From: an uncultured Planococcus sp.
GTDB taxonomy: Bacteria; Bacillota; Bacilli; Bacillales_A; Planococcaceae
Assembly (NCBI GenBank): GCA_947502505.1
Contig: CANNAE010000006.1
Span: forward strand, 124,001-188,000
Direction: 5' to 3'
DNA length: 64,000 nt
Made by a program: the position numbers and the translations under genes. Positions 1 to 7,957 of this stretch are shown one piece after another. Each line of letters starts with the position of its first letter. Within the stretch, counting starts at the first letter, position 1. A model generated the notes under the pieces. The model was not told the origin of the DNA. It saw only the letters and a program-made list of their open reading frames with translations, and ran no database searches.

Positions 1-222
1 CGCTTTTTTTCCGTCAAATTCATTGTCCATGATGCCGTATTCGGTAAAAATCGTATGGCTGAAATCCTTGCGTTCGTTGTAGAAAATGAGAAGTTCAATC
101 TTGTCTTTAAAATTAAACGGTTTATACGCTGTTTTTGCCCTTTTCACCATTGCCGGAATATCCAATGCCGGCTCTTCCTCAGTCAATTCAATATAGCGGA
201 TTCCTTGTTCCGTAGTCTTCAA
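1..222 (-). CDS. hypothetical protein, cut by the window edge (3' part missing)
   Basis: An open frame of 74 codons runs off the left edge without a stop. The likely start is TTG at 222, because AAGGAG lies about eight bases upstream of it; there is no ATG at a comparable place. The visible part begins MKTTEQGIRYIELTEEE and continues with a mixed charged and aromatic stretch ending near YGIMDNEFDG. There is no signal peptide or membrane segment in this part. I do not recognise the family. It is divergent from citZ, with a 455-base gap between them. Confidence 0.55.
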   Translation of the reverse strand, partial: MKTTEQGIRYIELTEEEPALDIPAMVKRAKTAYKPFNFKDKIELLIFYNERKDFSHTIFTEYGIMDNEFDGKKA

Positions 223-677
223 TGGTTTAACTCCTTCTCTCCATGTCCAGCATTCACCAGTTTTCAAATTGTTTCCATTTCCTTGTAGTCAGCTTTATTA
301 TAAGAAAAATCTTTTCAAAAACACAAGCCACAACTTTCCCCTTTATCATTCGGCACGACACTTTCCTTGCACCAGCTTGAAAAAATCGGGCGCCGTTTCC
401 CCATGTTTCCGATATAGTTAACTGTACCATTTGATGCGCACAGAATGAAGTTTTATAGTCTTTCAGCACAGCTATTTACTGCTTGAACAGCATATTTCTA
501 TGTTTCAGCTTATCTAGCCCTATCATTTTACCTTTTCCTGTAAACTTACATAATAATCAGTTAAATCTAGCCATTTAGCTATTCAATTTGTTTTTTTGAC
601 AATAAATGAAAGCGTTTTACCAACATGGCTGATACTGGATTTTAGTAGGCAAGCACAATGAAAAGGAGAGATTTTTT
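223..677. other. intergenic region upstream of citZ
   Basis: This 455-base AT-rich gap lies between two divergent genes. Apart from the cre-like site and a TTGACA hexamer near citZ (596-622) I see no gene: the one open frame in it (254-469, minus) starts with GTG, lacks a ribosome binding site and has no recognisable composition. The rest probably holds the promoters of both genes, but no convincing -10/-35 pair for citZ could be fixed. Confidence 0.5.
605..622 (+). promoter_or_regulatory. cre-like catabolite repression site upstream of citZ
   Basis: The sequence TGAAAGCGTTTTACCA around 607-622 fits the Bacillus cre consensus (TGNAANCGNWWWCA) except for one transposed position near its 3' end. 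A TTGACA hexamer lies just upstream at 596-601. B. subtilis citZ is known to be CcpA-repressed, so a site 55-70 bases before the start codon makes sense. No clear -10 box was found at the right distance from TTGACA. Confidence 0.5.
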
Positions 678-1796
678 ATGAATGCAACGACCAAGGGTTT
701 AGAAGGAATTGTCGCAACGCAATCGGCGATCAGCTCGATCATCGATGATACCCTTACATACGTCGGCTACAATATCGACGATCTGGCGGACAACGCCAGC
801 TTCGAAGAAGTGATTTACCTGCTTTGGCATCAACGCTTGCCAAAAGCAGATGAACTCGCAGAGCTTAAGCAACAGCTAGCTGACAATATGGCGGTGCCGC
901 AAGCGGTACTTGACCACTTCAAGTCATACGACATTAAAAACGTTCACCCAATGGCGGCACTTCGCACAGCGGTCTCCATGCTCGGCCTCTTCGACGAAGA
1001 AGCGGAAGTCATGGAACCGGAAGCGAACTACCGCAAAGCCATCAAAATCCAGGCGAAGATCTCGACGCTCGTGACGGCATTCGGCCGCATCCGCGCCGGC
1101 AAAGAACCGATCCAGCCGAACACGGATTACAGCTTCGCAGCAAACTTCCTGTACATGTTGTCTGGAGAAGAGCCAAAAGACATCGAAGTCGAAGCGTTCA
1201 ATAAAGCGCTTGTGCTGCACGCCGACCACGAATTGAACGCTTCGACGTTCACGGCGCGTGTCGCAGTGGCGACATTGTCTGACGTCTATTCTGGCGTTAC
1301 GGCAGCGATCGGTGCCTTGAAAGGCCCACTTCACGGCGGCGCTAACGAGCAAGTCATGAAGATGCTTACTGAGATCGGTTCTGTCGATCAAGTCGAGCCG
1401 GTCATCAACGAAAAATTGGCGAACAAAGAAAAGATCATGGGCTTCGGCCACCGCGTTTACCAACAAGGCGACCCGCGTGCGAAACACTTGCGCGAAATGT
1501 CGAAAAAGCTCACGGAGCTTCGCGGCGAATCGAAATGGTATGACATGTCCGTGAAAATCGAAGACATGGTGACAAGCGCCAAACCGCTTCCGCCAAACGT
1601 CGATTTCTACTCGGCTTCGGTCTACCACTCCTTGGACATCGAGCATGACTTGTTCACGCCAATCTTCGCAGTGTCCCGTGCATCAGGCTGGCTCGCGCAC
1701 ATCTTGGAGCAGTACTCGAACAACCGCCTGATCCGCCCGCGTGCGGAATACATCGGGCCTGGCATGCAAACTTATGTGCCAGTTGAAGAACGTTAA
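678..1796 (+). CDS. citZ: citrate synthase
   Basis: Condenses oxaloacetate and acetyl-CoA to citrate, the entry step of the TCA cycle, in the cytoplasm. The 372-residue length and the N-terminus (GLEGIVATQSAISSIIDDTL) match Bacillus CitZ rather than the 2-methylcitrate-type MmgD. The catalytic residues are in place: His219 in PLHGGANE, His258 in MGFGHRVYQQGDPRA and Asp309 in PNVDFYSA, plus the HADHELNAS segment at 181-189. The start is supported by AAAAGGAGAG a few bases upstream. In B. subtilis citZ is followed by icd and mdh; here it is monocistronic and is followed by selO after a weak terminator, so the operon is split. Confidence 0.95.
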   Translation: MNATTKGLEGIVATQSAISSIIDDTLTYVGYNIDDLADNASFEEVIYLLWHQRLPKADELAELKQQLADNMAVPQAVLDHFKSYDIKNVHPMAALRTAVSMLGLFDEEAEVMEPEANYRKAIKIQAKISTLVTAFGRIRAGKEPIQPNTDYSFAANFLYMLSGEEPKDIEVEAFNKALVLHADHELNASTFTARVAVATLSDVYSGVTAAIGALKGPLHGGANEQVMKMLTEIGSVDQVEPVINEKLANKEKIMGFGHRVYQQGDPRAKHLREMSKKLTELRGESKWYDMSVKIEDMVTSAKPLPPNVDFYSASVYHSLDIEHDLFTPIFAVSRASGWLAHILEQYSNNRLIRPRAEYIGPGMQTYVPVEER

Positions 1797-1805
1797 TTTC
1801 GGATG

Positions 1806-1835
1806 CAAAAAAAGGCTTGGGCCTCCCCTTTTTAT
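1806..1835 (+). terminator. weak intrinsic terminator after citZ
   Basis: An AAAAAGG tract and a CCTTTTT tract can pair around a short GC-containing loop just after the citZ stop codon. The stem is short, so termination may be partial. Confidence 0.45.
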
Positions 1836-1884
1836 AAGCGGGATGGCTCAAGTTTTTCTATTTGCCGAAGACAACCCGCTATGG

Positions 1885-1914
1885 TTGTTACACGGTTTTC
1901 ATTGTGGCTATAAT
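1885..1914 (+). promoter_or_regulatory. SigA-type promoter of selO
   Basis: TTGTTA at 1885-1890 and a perfect TATAAT at 1909-1914 are separated by 18 bases, about 45 bases before the selO start. This supports separate transcription of selO from citZ. Confidence 0.6.
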
Positions 1915-1956
1915 AACAGAAACGGCACGATAAATTTGATAATAGGAGGCGCTCCC

Positions 1957-3417
1957 ATGAACGACACAACAATCGGGTGGAACTTGCAGAGTAGCTTTGC
2001 AAGCCTGCCGAAAACTTTATATGCCCCAATGGAAGCCAATACGGTCGCATCTCCCAGACTGCTCATTGCCAATAAACCCTTGGCCGCAGAACTTGGCTTG
2101 GACCCCGGGCAGCTGGACAGCACCGAAGCACTCAATGTTTTTGCCGGCAACCAATTTCCTGAAGGCAGCTTCCCGCTCGCACAGGCGTACGCCGGACATC
2201 AATTCGGCCAATTCACGATGCTTGGCGACGGCCGCGCGATTTTGATCGGCGAACAGAAAACGCCAGCTGGCGAGCTGTTTGATATTCAATTAAAAGGCTC
2301 CGGTACTACGCCCTTTTCCAGAAGCGGGGATGGCCGTGCGGCACTCGGGCCCATGTTGAGGGAATACCTGATCAGCGAAAGCATGCATGCGCTCGGCATC
2401 CCATCGAGCCGCAGTCTCGCTGTAGCCGCGACAGGCGAAAAAATCCAACGTTATTCTGCAGAGCCCGGCGCCATCCTGACGCGTGTGGCTTCGAGCCATA
2501 TCCGTGTCGGCACCTTCCAATTTGCCGCGAAATACCGATCGGCTGAAGATTTGAAGGCATTGGCCGATTATACGATTGAACGGCATTTTCCGGATATCAC
2601 CGGGCCAAACCGCTATATCGAATTATTTCGCCAAACCGCACAGCGGCAAGCTTCACTTATCGCCAAATGGCAGCTCGCCGGCTTTGTCCACGGCGTCATG
2701 AACACAGACAATATGGCGATCAGCGGCGAAACAATCGACTACGGCCCGTGTGCATTTCTCGACCGTTATGATGAATCGGCGGTGTTCAGCTCGATCGATG
2801 CCGGCGGCCGCTATGCTTACCGCAACCAGCCGCTTGTCGGAGGATGGAATTTGGCGCGTTTTGCAGAATCCCTATTCCCGCTTTTGTCCGATATTCCTGA
2901 AAAACAAGCCTTGTCTTCCATGCAAGACGCGCTTGAGGAATATGTCAGTTTGCAAAAACAATGGTATTTAACCGGCATGCGCGAAAAGCTCGGCTTGTTT
3001 ACGGAAATGCCGGAAGATGAACAATTGATCGAATCCTTGCTCGAATTGATGCAGGAACAGCAAGCGGATTTCACCAACACCTTCCGTTCCTTGACGTTCG
3101 AAGCAGTTGAAGAGCCTGCGCTGGCAAATGACCCGGCCTTTGCAGCCTGGCATGACCGCTGGAAAGCCCGGCAGCAGCAAGAAGGCCGTTCGGAACAAGA
3201 AATCCTGGAATTGATGAAGAGCAAAAATCCGGCTGTCATCCCGCGCAACCATCGCGTGGAAGCGGCTCTTGAAGCCGCAGCGCAAGGCGATTATGAAGTG
3301 CTGGAAAAGCTATTGGATATTTTGCGGGATCCATATGCCCATTCTGAAGAGCAACAGCCCTTTACCGCCCCGCCGCCACCTTCAACACCGCCCTATCAGA
3401 CTTATTGCGGCACTTGA
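1957..3417 (+). CDS. selO: protein adenylyltransferase SelO (YdiU/UPF0061 family)
   Basis: A pseudokinase-fold enzyme that transfers AMP from ATP to Ser/Thr/Tyr of target proteins; family members act in redox homeostasis. The 486-residue protein has the family landmarks: AYAGHQFGQFTMLGDGRA, the ATP-binding block DIQLKGSGTTPFSR, and the metal-binding MNTDNMAISGETIDYGPC with its DN and DYGP residues. The open frame extends upstream into citZ, but the start at 1957 is preceded by ATAGGAGGCG and matches the family N-terminus, so the longer reading is rejected. The C-terminus is short compared with some YdiU proteins and ends without the Cys pair or selenocysteine seen in eukaryotic SelO. It has its own promoter and ends at a strong bidirectional terminator. 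Confidence 0.93.
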   Translation: MNDTTIGWNLQSSFASLPKTLYAPMEANTVASPRLLIANKPLAAELGLDPGQLDSTEALNVFAGNQFPEGSFPLAQAYAGHQFGQFTMLGDGRAILIGEQKTPAGELFDIQLKGSGTTPFSRSGDGRAALGPMLREYLISESMHALGIPSSRSLAVAATGEKIQRYSAEPGAILTRVASSHIRVGTFQFAAKYRSAEDLKALADYTIERHFPDITGPNRYIELFRQTAQRQASLIAKWQLAGFVHGVMNTDNMAISGETIDYGPCAFLDRYDESAVFSSIDAGGRYAYRNQPLVGGWNLARFAESLFPLLSDIPEKQALSSMQDALEEYVSLQKQWYLTGMREKLGLFTEMPEDEQLIESLLELMQEQQADFTNTFRSLTFEAVEEPALANDPAFAAWHDRWKARQQQEGRSEQEILELMKSKNPAVIPRNHRVEAALEAAAQGDYEVLEKLLDILRDPYAHSEEQQPFTAPPPPSTPPYQTYCGT

Positions 3418-3423
3418 ACCAAG

Positions 3424-3457
3424 AAAATCCCCTGCCTTTTCATTGGCAGGGGATTTT
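3424..3457. terminator. bidirectional intrinsic terminator between selO and the small minus-strand gene
   Basis: A 13-bp perfect stem (3424-3436 with 3445-3457) closes an 8-base loop and carries A and T tracts on its two sides, so it can terminate transcription from both convergent genes. Confidence 0.9.
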
Positions 3458-3467
3458 GTCTTTTCTG

Positions 3468-3680
3468 TTACTGGCCGTCTGTCACTTCAGTGACGCTGAC
3501 CATTTTGACTTCGTTCATCTTGAATTGGTAATACGTGTCGTGATCTCCGACGAACTCACGGAAATCATCCGCGTCCAGCCCGCTCACTGCTTGTTTCGGT
3601 GTTTCGGCCTCGACTGTGCTGACTGCCTCGACGCCTCCACCGAAATGGTAGACGACGCGAAATTTTTTTGTTGATTCCAT
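3468..3680 (-). CDS. small conserved hypothetical protein (70 aa)
   Basis: The start chosen is ATG at 3680 (MESTKKFRVVYHFGGG). An upstream in-frame ATG would place the AGGAGG sequence inside the coding region, so that sequence is read as the ribosome binding site. The protein is small, acidic and predicted to be soluble, with a beta-rich look (FRVVYHF, YYQFKMNEVKMVSVTEV). I do not recognise a named family. It is convergent with selO and divergent from the thiamine operon. Confidence 0.7.
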   Translation of the reverse strand: MESTKKFRVVYHFGGGVEAVSTVEAETPKQAVSGLDADDFREFVGDHDTYYQFKMNEVKMVSVTEVTDGQ

Positions 3681-3791
3681 AATGATTGGATTCCTCCTCA
3701 AATGCTTATCTGTTATAGGTTTACCCGATTTTTTCAGGCGTATTCATTCCTGCCTTTATTTTTTTGTTTACGGCCAATATTTCACAATCCC

Positions 3792-3820
3792 TTTACTTGC
3801 TCAGAAGTTTACTTTACACT
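3792..3820 (+). promoter_or_regulatory. SigA-type promoter of the ykoFEDC operon
   Basis: TTTACT at 3792-3797 and TACACT at 3815-3820 are separated by 17 bases. Transcription would start about 40 bases before the riboswitch core, which is the right position for a riboswitch-controlled leader. Confidence 0.6.
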
Positions 3821-3849
3821 TTAGCCATCGGGAAAACCCGACACCAAAA

Positions 3850-3960
3850 ACCGCATACCGTTTTTCTGCACTGGGGGTGCATATTTTGCTGAGATGAGAG
3901 CTTTTGCTCCGATCCCTTATGACTCGATCAGGTTAGAACCTGCGTGAGGAAGTGCGGTGA
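3850..3960 (+). ncRNA. TPP (THI-box) riboswitch
   Basis: The conserved THI-element blocks appear in order: CACTGGGGGTGC, GCTGAGATGAGA, ATCAGGTTAGAACCTGCG and GAGGAAGTGC. P1 can form between GCACT (3868-3872) and AGTGC (3951-3955), possibly extended by ACCGCA/TGCGGT. It binds thiamine pyrophosphate. The leader then carries an intrinsic terminator (3994-4021) before ykoF, so control is most simply premature termination when TPP is abundant. It fits the thiamine-precursor uptake genes downstream. Confidence 0.96.
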
Positions 3961-3993
3961 CTTTCCGACATGACTTTGAAATATGGAATAGTG

Positions 3994-4021
3994 GCTGCAT
4001 CTTCACGGATGCGGCTTTTTT
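3994..4021 (+). terminator. riboswitch expression-platform terminator
   Basis: An 8-bp stem (GCTGCATC at 3994-4001 with GATGCGGC at 4008-4015, one G-T pair) is followed by six T residues. It lies between the TPP aptamer and the ykoF ribosome binding site and would be formed in the ligand-bound state. Confidence 0.85.
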
Positions 4022-4047
4022 GTGCATATTTTTAGGAGGGATTCCAT

Positions 4048-4653
4048 ATGGAACCATATTCATGCGGCACCAGCCCGATCGTCGGATTTCGTTTTTCCAT
4101 CCATCCGATGAGCGGCAATTTTATCAGCATCATCAAAGGGGCTTTACAGGAGACTGATACGTCCCACGTCTGGATGCAGACCGATGACGTTTCCACGGTC
4201 ATCCGCGGCAAGCAACAACACGTATTTAATGTCGCAAAAGCATTGGCGCTCCATGCCGCGAAGACAGGCGAACACATTGCCCTGTCCGGCACTTTTTCAG
4301 CCGGATGTCCCGGTGATACAGAAGGTGATGTTTATTTGAATTCACCGGATGAACCGGCAAATCAAGACCGTACCGAACAATACGTCTCGTCGCAATTCGC
4401 CCTTTACCCGATGAACAATCCCGACTATATGGAAGTCATTTACGGTGAAGTGGAACGCGCCAAACAGTTCGGCGTCTGGAACGATTCCATGCATTACGCC
4501 AGCGGCATTCACGGGGATATTCATGATGTCTTTTCCTTTTACGAAAAAAGCTTTTCCAGCGCACGCTCCGACAAACATCCCCATCTCGTGATGACTGTCT
4601 CTATGAGCATCAACAGCCCTTCACATAGAACAGCCGGTGATGAACATGCTTAA
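4048..4653 (+). CDS. ykoF: thiamine/HMP-binding protein YkoF
   Basis: A soluble protein that binds thiamine or its pyrimidine moiety (HMP) and accompanies the YkoEDC transporter. The 201-residue length and the tandem repeated fold match Bacillus YkoF: a first half beginning GTSPIVGFRFSIHPM and a second half with QFALYPMNNPDYMEVIYGEV, each followed by a helix and a strand. Start ATG at 4048 follows TAGGAGGGATTCC. It is the first gene of a four-gene operon in which every neighbour overlaps the next, and it is controlled by the upstream TPP riboswitch. Confidence 0.92.
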   Translation: MEPYSCGTSPIVGFRFSIHPMSGNFISIIKGALQETDTSHVWMQTDDVSTVIRGKQQHVFNVAKALALHAAKTGEHIALSGTFSAGCPGDTEGDVYLNSPDEPANQDRTEQYVSSQFALYPMNNPDYMEVIYGEVERAKQFGVWNDSMHYASGIHGDIHDVFSFYEKSFSSARSDKHPHLVMTVSMSINSPSHRTAGDEHA

Positions 4654-5227
4654 GGGCTGGAAATTGAAAGAAATTGTATTGATGTCCTTGTTTGGCGTCG
4701 TGTTCGGCATCGTCTACCTGCTATTTTTGCATATCGGCAATTTATGGGCAGGCGTCATCGGGCCGCTCGCCTATGAATGGATGTTCGGCATCTGGTTTAT
4801 CGTGTCGATCATTTCGATGTACATCATCAGAAAACCCGGCGCCGCTTTATTGCCGGAAACCTTGGCCGCTGCAATTGAAGTGATGCTCGGCAATGCAGTC
4901 GGCCCAAGGCTCATCCTGTCAGGCATTATCCAGGGTCTCGGGGCTGAAGCAGCATTCGCGCTTACCCGTTACCGTCATTTCCAGCTGGGCATTTTGATGA
5001 CAGCAGGCGCTGGGGCTGGCGTTTTCAGCTTTATATACGGCTATTTCCTATCGGGCTATGCTGCCTTGGATCCTTCATTCGTCGCCTTGATGTTCACGCT
5101 GCGCGTCCTGAGCGGGGCGATCATAGCCGGCGTTGGCGGCAAATACATCGCTGATTCATTGCTTGCGACTGGCTCACTGCGCGGCTATGCCATCGCGAAG
5201 GCAGAAAAAGGCGATGCCCGTGCGTAA
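4640..5227 (+). CDS. ykoE: ECF transporter S component YkoE, thiamine precursor specific
   Basis: Membrane substrate-binding subunit of an energy-coupling-factor transporter for the thiamine precursor HMP. About six hydrophobic segments are visible, including IVLMSLFGVVFGIVYLLFL near the N-terminus and ILMTAGAGAGVFSFIYGYFL in the middle; the Trp-rich IGNLWAGVIGPLAYEWMFG is typical of YkoE. The start is uncertain among GTG 4637, ATG 4640 and ATG 4646; 4640 is used. All overlap the end of ykoF, so translation is probably coupled. Confidence 0.9.
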   Translation: MNMLKGWKLKEIVLMSLFGVVFGIVYLLFLHIGNLWAGVIGPLAYEWMFGIWFIVSIISMYIIRKPGAALLPETLAAAIEVMLGNAVGPRLILSGIIQGLGAEAAFALTRYRHFQLGILMTAGAGAGVFSFIYGYFLSGYAALDPSFVALMFTLRVLSGAIIAGVGGKYIADSLLATGSLRGYAIAKAEKGDARA

Positions 5228-6650
5228 TCCCATTTTGCAACTGGACGGCTTCAGCTTTCGCTTTCCGGAGTCAGTCGAGCCGACCTTGCGCGATATTTCG
5301 CTCGCAATCCATGAAAAAGAACGGGTGGTCATTACAGGGCCCAGTGGATGCGGCAAGTCGACGCTCCTTTATGTACTGAACCGGCTTTACCCGCATAATT
5401 GCGACGGCGAAGTTTCGGGCTCTGTCCGGCTCTTTGGCCGTTCGGCGCAGGAATATGCCCCTGGCGAAGCTAACCGGAAGATTGCGACCGTGTTTCAAGA
5501 TCCCGATAGCCAATTTTGCATGCCGACAGTCGAAGAAGAACTGGCATTTACGCTGGAGAACCTTCAAGTGCCCCGAGAGGAAATGCCACAACGCATCGAC
5601 CAAATCTTGCACTTGACTGGCCTAGGCAGCTTCCGCCACGGCGTCATCCAAACCTTCTCCGGCGGCATGAAGCAGCGCATCGCTACAGCCTGTGCGCTTA
5701 TCATGGAACCCGAATGTTTATTGCTCGACGAACCCCTTGCCCATCTCGACCCGTTGACAGCAAAAGAGTTTGTCGCTTGGCTGTCCCTACTGCAGCAGGA
5801 AACCGGGCTCGCGGTCGTCGCGGTCGAACACAAATTGGAATTGTGGAGTTCATTTTTCGACCGGGAAATCAGCTTGTCGGAAAATGGTGCCATCCAACAA
5901 GACCAAGCTTTCACGGAAAGAGGCGCTCCTTCATTGCCGAAACGGGTTTCGGCCATACGGCAGGAAGTGCTGTTTGAAGCGGTAGGGATTTCCGTTTCAA
6001 AAGCTTCCAAAGCTTTGCTTCAAAACATCAGCTTGCCGCTTCGTTCTGGCGAAGTCACGGTCATCGCCGGGCCCAATGGAAGCGGCAAGTCGACCTTGCT
6101 GAAAGTTCTATGCGGCATCCTGAAAGCTGATAAGGGAACCATTTCAGGAATGCGTGCCGGATTTGTCCCTCAATCGCCTGAGCAGTTGTTTCTGTCGAAA
6201 AGCGTGGAGGAGGAGTTGGCTTATTCTGGAAATCCCTCACCCGACACCTTGCACTATTTAATGAAAGCGCTGGACTTGAAAACAATCGCTCATGCCCATC
6301 CATTTTCCGTGAGCCATGGCCAGAAACGACGCGTCGCGATCGGTGCGATGCTCGCTGACGGGCGCCAAGTCCTGCTGCTCGATGAACCGACCGCAGGCCA
6401 AGACCAACAGGCATTGGCGGAGCTTTATCGCCAAATCGAAAGCCGCGCACAGGATGGCTGTGCTTTGGCCGTAGTGACGCACGATATGAATTTTGCTTCG
6501 AGTATTGCGGACACAGTCCACTTGATGAAAGACGGCATCTTGTCCGGCCCGCACCAGCCCGAGGAACTTTTCTCAAATTCTGCGCTATTGGCGGAATATC
6601 GCCTCCATATGCCGAAAAAGGGGGATATTTATGCGCCGGCTTTTGCATGA
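5214..6650 (+). CDS. ykoD: ECF transporter ATPase with two ABC domains, YkoD
   Basis: Energy-coupling ATPase of the thiamine-precursor importer, with two fused nucleotide-binding domains (478 residues). Domain 1 has Walker A GPSGCGKST (42-50), signature FSGGMKQRIA and Walker B CLLLDEPLAHLD. Domain 2 has GPNGSGKST, a divergent signature VSHGQKRRVAIG (His in place of a Gly) and VLLLDEPTAGQD. ATG 5214 overlaps the end of ykoE; the frame is open further upstream inside ykoE but without a ribosome binding site or family similarity. The 3' end overlaps ykoC by 20 bases. Confidence 0.93.
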   Translation: MPVRNPILQLDGFSFRFPESVEPTLRDISLAIHEKERVVITGPSGCGKSTLLYVLNRLYPHNCDGEVSGSVRLFGRSAQEYAPGEANRKIATVFQDPDSQFCMPTVEEELAFTLENLQVPREEMPQRIDQILHLTGLGSFRHGVIQTFSGGMKQRIATACALIMEPECLLLDEPLAHLDPLTAKEFVAWLSLLQQETGLAVVAVEHKLELWSSFFDREISLSENGAIQQDQAFTERGAPSLPKRVSAIRQEVLFEAVGISVSKASKALLQNISLPLRSGEVTVIAGPNGSGKSTLLKVLCGILKADKGTISGMRAGFVPQSPEQLFLSKSVEEELAYSGNPSPDTLHYLMKALDLKTIAHAHPFSVSHGQKRRVAIGAMLADGRQVLLLDEPTAGQDQQALAELYRQIESRAQDGCALAVVTHDMNFASSIADTVHLMKDGILSGPHQPEELFSNSALLAEYRLHMPKKGDIYAPAFA

Positions 6651-7380
6651 GATGAATCCCAGCATGAAGTTTCTGGCGGTCACTGGCTGCATCCTGGCAC
6701 TTGCGTTTTTCTTCAATCCTTGGACACCTCTATTGTTTTTTTCGGGTGTCGTCTTATTGCAAGTGTTGTTCAGCCAAACCAATTGGAAACTTTGGTCGCT
6801 TGCCATGCTGCCTTTTTTGATCGGCGCATTCGGTTATTTCTGGACCACCTTAGTTTTTGGCCAGCCTGGCGAAGGCCCCGTGCTATGGACAATCGGAACG
6901 ATCAGCATCACCGCCCAGCAATGGGAACTTGCTTGGTCTTTATCGTTGCGTGTATTGGCGTTTTCAAGCATCTCCTTGTTATTCGCCTTCACGACCAAGC
7001 CGGTCCATTTTATCCAAAGTTTGATGCAGCAATGGAAACTGTCCCCGAAACTCGCTTTTAGCGTGCTGATCAGCTATCAATTCCTGCCGGTGTTCAAAAC
7101 GGAATTCGAGCAGCTACAGCAGGCGCACCGCATCAGGGGGACAGGCGCGGGATCGTCTCCCCTTAAACGCTTAACGGCGCTTCGCCGTTTGCTCATTCCC
7201 ATGCTTGCCGGTGCTGTCCGGAAAGCCGAGCGCGCAGCTTTTGCCATGGAGGCACGGGCATTTACTGGAGAAGCGCGATCGCATTATGCCGAAATAAAAA
7301 TCGGCCCGAAGGATTATGTGCTGTTCTGCCTGTTTTCACTGGTACTTACTTTAAGTTGCAGCGCAATTTTTTGGGCATGA
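6631..7380 (+). CDS. ykoC: ECF transporter transmembrane (EcfT-like) component YkoC
   Basis: The transmembrane coupling subunit linking the YkoD ATPase to YkoE. It is a 249-residue protein with hydrophobic segments near residues 13-47 and 55-75, one around 105-120, and a last one at the C-terminus (LFCLFSLVLTLSCSAIFWA). The cytoplasmic coupling region carries the Ala-Arg-Gly type motifs of EcfT proteins in variant form (AHRIRGTGAG and AFAMEARAFTG). ATG 6631 is preceded by AAGGGGG. It ends the riboswitch-controlled operon at a 20-bp-stem terminator. Confidence 0.9.
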   Translation: MRRLLHEMNPSMKFLAVTGCILALAFFFNPWTPLLFFSGVVLLQVLFSQTNWKLWSLAMLPFLIGAFGYFWTTLVFGQPGEGPVLWTIGTISITAQQWELAWSLSLRVLAFSSISLLFAFTTKPVHFIQSLMQQWKLSPKLAFSVLISYQFLPVFKTEFEQLQQAHRIRGTGAGSSPLKRLTALRRLLIPMLAGAVRKAERAAFAMEARAFTGEARSHYAEIKIGPKDYVLFCLFSLVLTLSCSAIFWA

Positions 7381-7382
7381 AT

Positions 7383-7426
7383 AAACCACCCCTCCGCAAT
7401 GAATCATCATTGCGGAGGGGTGGTTT
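7383..7426. terminator. strong bidirectional terminator after ykoC
   Basis: A perfect 20-bp inverted repeat (7383-7402 with 7407-7426) around a 4-base loop lies between ykoC and the convergent Spo0M-like gene. A and T tracts are present on both sides. Confidence 0.95.
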
Positions 7427-7470
7427 TAGTTTACATAATAAAATTATTTTCAAATTTCTCTTTAATGGCT

Positions 7471-7890
7471 TTAGCTGTCGATTTTGCCATAAGTGATTTC
7501 GTCCTCGTCCTGGACGTTAACGCCGTTTTTCACGTGGACGATGGTGCGCAAAATCAATTTCGCATTGGTATTCTCCAGCTCCCACCGCTCATCGGGCACA
7601 ATTTCAAATTGCTGCATGACGGTGTTTTTCGATTTGACCGAACCTGCAAATTCCAAGCTCTGTTTGGCGACCGGCGTTTCGTAGAAATCGAAATCGCTGT
7701 CTTCACGGTAATCTTCCACCAACCGGATCACTTGCAGTTCAATGTAATCGATTTCCTGATCGCCGTTCCCGCCGTCCAAATAGACCGTGCCGTTCAAGGT
7801 TTCGCCTTCTTCAAGATGCGGCCTCTCTACTACCGTGTCCACTTTGACCGAACCGATGCCGATCGAAGATAAAAAGTCTTTGAATTTCAT
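7471..7890 (-). CDS. short Spo0M-family (sporulation-control, arrestin-like) protein
   Basis: Resembles the N-terminal half of B. subtilis Spo0M: it begins MKFKDFLSSIGIGSVKVDTVVE, followed by GETLNGTVYLDGGNGDQEIDYIELQV, a beta-sandwich arrestin-like domain. It is about 139 residues, against roughly 258 for Spo0M, so the second arrestin-like lobe is absent. The frame ends cleanly at a stop before the shared terminator, with no sign of a frameshift continuing the missing half. Its role is unknown; Spo0M homologues also occur in non-sporulating bacteria and affect cell division and envelope. It lies downstream of the AI-2E permease and LCP genes on the same strand. Confidence 0.8.
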   Translation of the reverse strand: MKFKDFLSSIGIGSVKVDTVVERPHLEEGETLNGTVYLDGGNGDQEIDYIELQVIRLVEDYREDSDFDFYETPVAKQSLEFAGSVKSKNTVMQQFEIVPDERWELENTNAKLILRTIVHVKNGVNVQDEDEITYGKIDS

Positions 7891-7957
7891 AAAAATCTAT
7901 ACCCCCAAAATTTGATAATTCTCCATACCACTTTCGCGTTTCTGGCAAACGGAAAGT

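Noticed and set aside
254..469. 71-codon minus-strand frame in the gap before citZ
   Set aside because: GTG start without any ribosome binding site, no known motif, and a composition unlike the neighbouring genes.
924..1646. Long antisense open frame (240 codons) inside citZ
   Set aside because: It lies entirely opposite a highly conserved gene, has no ribosome binding site and an Arg/His/Phe-rich composition that follows from the GC skew of the real frame.
1741..1956. N-terminal extension of SelO reading back into citZ
   Set aside because: The promoter, ribosome binding site and family N-terminus all lie at 1957; the extension overlaps citZ and a terminator.
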